6,524 nt of DNA, taken from assembly GCA_021204885.1 (NCBI GenBank), contig JAJPYP010000009.1, positions 1-6,524 of the forward strand, written 5' to 3'. Positions 4,693-6,524 of the stretch are shown here, piece by piece; position 1 is the first letter of the stretch, and every line of letters begins with the position of its first letter. Position numbers and translations under genes: made by a program. The DNA comes from Prevotellaceae bacterium (GTDB taxonomy: Bacteria; Bacteroidota; Bacteroidia; Bacteroidales; Bacteroidaceae). The notes under the pieces are model-generated. The model worked only from the letters and a program-made list of their open reading frames with translations, was not told the origin of the DNA and did not search any database.

Positions 4693-6524
4693 GTGGACCT
4701 GTTCAACTACAGCCGCCGACGGGCGTGGGTGGTGCAGGTGGGTGCGCTGCCCATGGGCGGCGACTTCCCCATCCGCATACAGAGCATGACCAATACGCCC
4801 ACGCAGGATACCGACGCCTCGGTGGCGCAAGCCAAGCGCATTGTGGATGCGGGCGGGGAGTATGTGCGCCTCACCACACAAGGGGTGAAGGAGGCGGAGA
4901 ACCTGCGGCATATCAACGCCGCCTTGCGCCGCGACGGGTACATGGTGCCCTTGGTGGCCGACGTGCACTTCAACCCCCGTGTGGCCGACGTGGCGGCGCT
5001 TTACGCCGAGAAGGTGCGCATCAATCCGGGCAACTACGTGGATGCGGCACGCACCTTCAAGCGGTTGCGCTATACCGACGAGGAGTATGCCGGTGAGGTG
5101 GAGAAGATACGCGCCCGCTTGGTGCCGTTCCTCAACATCTGTAAAGAACACCATACGGCCATCCGCATCGGTGTGAACCATGGCTCCCTTTCCGACCGCA
5201 TTATGTCGCGCTACGGCGACACGCCACGCGGCATGGTGGAGTCGTGCATGGAGTTCTTGCGCGTCTGTGTGGCAGAGCGATTCATGGACGTGGTCATCTC
5301 CATAAAGGCCTCCAATGCCGTGGTCATGGTGAAGACGGTGCGGCTGTTGGTAGACCGGATGGAGAAAGAGGGCATGCGCTTCCCGCTACACTTGGGCGTG
5401 ACCGAGGCGGGCGACGGCGAGGACGGACGCATCAAGTCGGCCTTGGGCATCGGTGCCTTGCTGGCCGATGGATTGGGCGACACCATCCGTGTATCGCTCA
5501 GCGAGCCGCCCGAAGCGGAGATACCCGTGGCGCGTGCGTTGGTGGACTATATCGAGAAGCGCAAAGGGCATCCCTATATTCCGGGAACCCTCGCGCCGGG
5601 CTTCGACTACTTGTCGCCCGTGCGCCGCAAGACAAGGGCGGTGGGGAACATCGGCGGGGAACACACGCCTGTGGTCATCGCCGCGAGGCTTGACGGAGAC
5701 CTTACGTTCCATCCCCAGTTCGTGCCCGATTATGTGTATACGGGGCAGTGGGTGCCTGAATGCAAAGACAGCAGAACTCCCGTCCTTATTGTGGATTGTA
5801 ACCGCTGGCAAGGCGAGGAGAACAGTTGGCCGGCCTATAACAGCGCCCAACTGCCGCTCTTGGGTTGTAGCCATGCGGCGGTGAAGTTCCTCTTCCTCTC
5901 TTATATGGAACTCACCGAAGAGACCATCGCCTGCCTGAAACAACACCCCGAAGTGGTGGTGGTGGCCGGGAGCGATCATCCCAACCGTTTGGGCCAGCAG
6001 CGGGCATTGGCGCATGGGCTCACGGTGGAAGGGTTGCTTAACCCCGTGGTCTTCTTCCAGCATTATGCCGAGGATGCGGTGGAGGGGCTCGCGCTCAAGG
6101 CGGCGGCCGATATGGGTGCGCTCATCTTCGACGGGCTGTGCGACGGGGTGTTTCTCTTCAACGGGAAGCCCACACTCAAGGCAACGGCGGTCGATGAGAT
6201 CGCCTTCGGCATCTTGCAGGCGGGGCGGTTGCGCACCACCAAGACGGAGTACATCTCTTGTCCCGGTTGCGGACGCACGCTCTACCACTTGGAGAGTACC
6301 ATCGCCCGTATCAAGGCGGCCACTTCCCACCTGAAAGGATTGAAGATAGGCATCATGGGTTGCATTGTCAACGGACCGGGCGAGATGGCCGATGCCGACT
6401 ACGGCTATGTGGGTGCCGGGCGAGGGAAGATAAGCCTCTACAAGAAGACCGAGTGCGTGGAGAAGAACATCCCCGAAAGCGAGGCGGTGGAGAAGCTGAT
6501 AGAACTCATCAAGAAGAACGGCGA
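4693..6524 (+). CDS. ispG: 4-hydroxy-3-methylbut-2-enyl diphosphate synthase IspG (GcpE), long form; 3' end cut by the window
   Basis: IspG reduces MEcPP to HMBPP with a [4Fe-4S] cluster, the penultimate step of the MEP isoprenoid pathway. The frame is open from the GTG at 4693 to the last base, 610 codons plus 2 nt. The N-terminal TIM-barrel domain (about 1-275) has IRIQSMTNTPT, YVRLTTQGVKEAENL, VADVHFNP, VRINPGNYVDAARTF, IGVNHGSLSDRIMSRYGDTP, SIKASN and LGVTEAGDGEDGRIKSALGIG. An inserted central domain follows (about 285-500), as in plants, Chlamydia and Bacteroidota but absent from E. coli IspG. The C-terminal cluster domain holds Cys523, Cys526 (CPGCG), Cys557 and Glu564 (GCIVNGPGE), the expected three Cys plus Glu ligands. 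Relatives end shortly after an IKKNG-like stretch, so probably only a few residues are missing. GTG 4693 is the only in-frame start between the purE stop and the conserved LFNYSRRR segment. No Shine-Dalgarno is seen, so coupling to purE translation is likely. Confidence 0.96.
   Translation, partial: MDLFNYSRRRAWVVQVGALPMGGDFPIRIQSMTNTPTQDTDASVAQAKRIVDAGGEYVRLTTQGVKEAENLRHINAALRRDGYMVPLVADVHFNPRVADVAALYAEKVRINPGNYVDAARTFKRLRYTDEEYAGEVEKIRARLVPFLNICKEHHTAIRIGVNHGSLSDRIMSRYGDTPRGMVESCMEFLRVCVAERFMDVVISIKASNAVVMVKTVRLLVDRMEKEGMRFPLHLGVTEAGDGEDGRIKSALGIGALLADGLGDTIRVSLSEPPEAEIPVARALVDYIEKRKGHPYIPGTLAPGFDYLSPVRRKTRAVGNIGGEHTPVVIAARLDGDLTFHPQFVPDYVYTGQWVPECKDSRTPVLIVDCNRWQGEENSWPAYNSAQLPLLGCSHAAVKFLFLSYMELTEETIACLKQHPEVVVVAGSDHPNRLGQQRALAHGLTVEGLLNPVVFFQHYAEDAVEGLALKAAADMGALIFDGLCDGVFLFNGKPTLKATAVDEIAFGILQAGRLRTTKTEYISCPGCGRTLYHLESTIARIKAATSHLKGLKIGIMGCIVNGPGEMADADYGYVGAGRGKISLYKKTECVEKNIPESEAVEKLIELIKKNG

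Noticed and set aside
4618..5181. Minus-strand open frame across the purE/ispG boundary
   Set aside because: Antisense to conserved parts of both genes, His/Val/Arg-rich, no family resemblance.
5386..6330. Minus-strand open frame of 314 codons inside ispG
   Set aside because: It lies opposite conserved IspG sequence and shows no domain. Lack of stops follows from the codon bias of ispG.

Overview
The window looks like a chromosomal segment from a GC-rich member of the Bacteroidales (Bacteroidota). The reasons are a promoter of the Bacteroides type (TAnnTTTG -7 box) upstream of rpoN, the general absence of Shine-Dalgarno sequences, an IS4-family transposase of the kind common in Bacteroides, and a long IspG with an inserted central domain. 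Heavy use of TTG for leucine and a high GC content argue against the classic low-GC Bacteroides species, but I cannot name the genus.

Layout. Positions 1 to about 767 hold the 5' part of an IS4-family insertion sequence on the minus strand; its 3' part lies outside the window. The transposase is broken: its N-terminal peptide (MGKSTHFIGQP) is joined directly, out of frame, to the sequence just before the first catalytic aspartate. This implies an internal deletion of roughly 110 codons at a short shared sequence (TTATCGGACAGCC). The start codon of this dead transposase sits inside a strong hairpin (656-707). Immediately after the IS end comes a plus-strand amidase gene (782-1291), a zinc N-acetylmuramoyl-L-alanine amidase of the T7-lysozyme/PGRP type. 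A 225-bp spacer follows, with a small stem-loop and a good Bacteroidales promoter.

From 1517 to the window end there is a compact plus-strand block: rpoN (sigma-54), a multi-pass PAP2-like membrane protein, gcvH (lipoyl carrier of glycine cleavage), purE (N5-CAIR mutase) and ispG (HMBPP synthase). IspG is open to the last base and lacks only its extreme C-terminus. Gaps are 15, 50, 54 and 6 nt, so these genes are probably co-transcribed at least in part. GcvH and PurE can be linked through one-carbon units used for purine synthesis. IspG and the PAP2-like protein can be linked through isoprenoid and lipid-phosphate metabolism, which is more speculative.

The chromosomal block itself is ordinary housekeeping. 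The most informative part of the window is the IS remnant: its deletion scar, the hairpin over its start codon, and its end lying next to the amidase start. I saw no RNA genes, CRISPR array or unknown multi-gene system.
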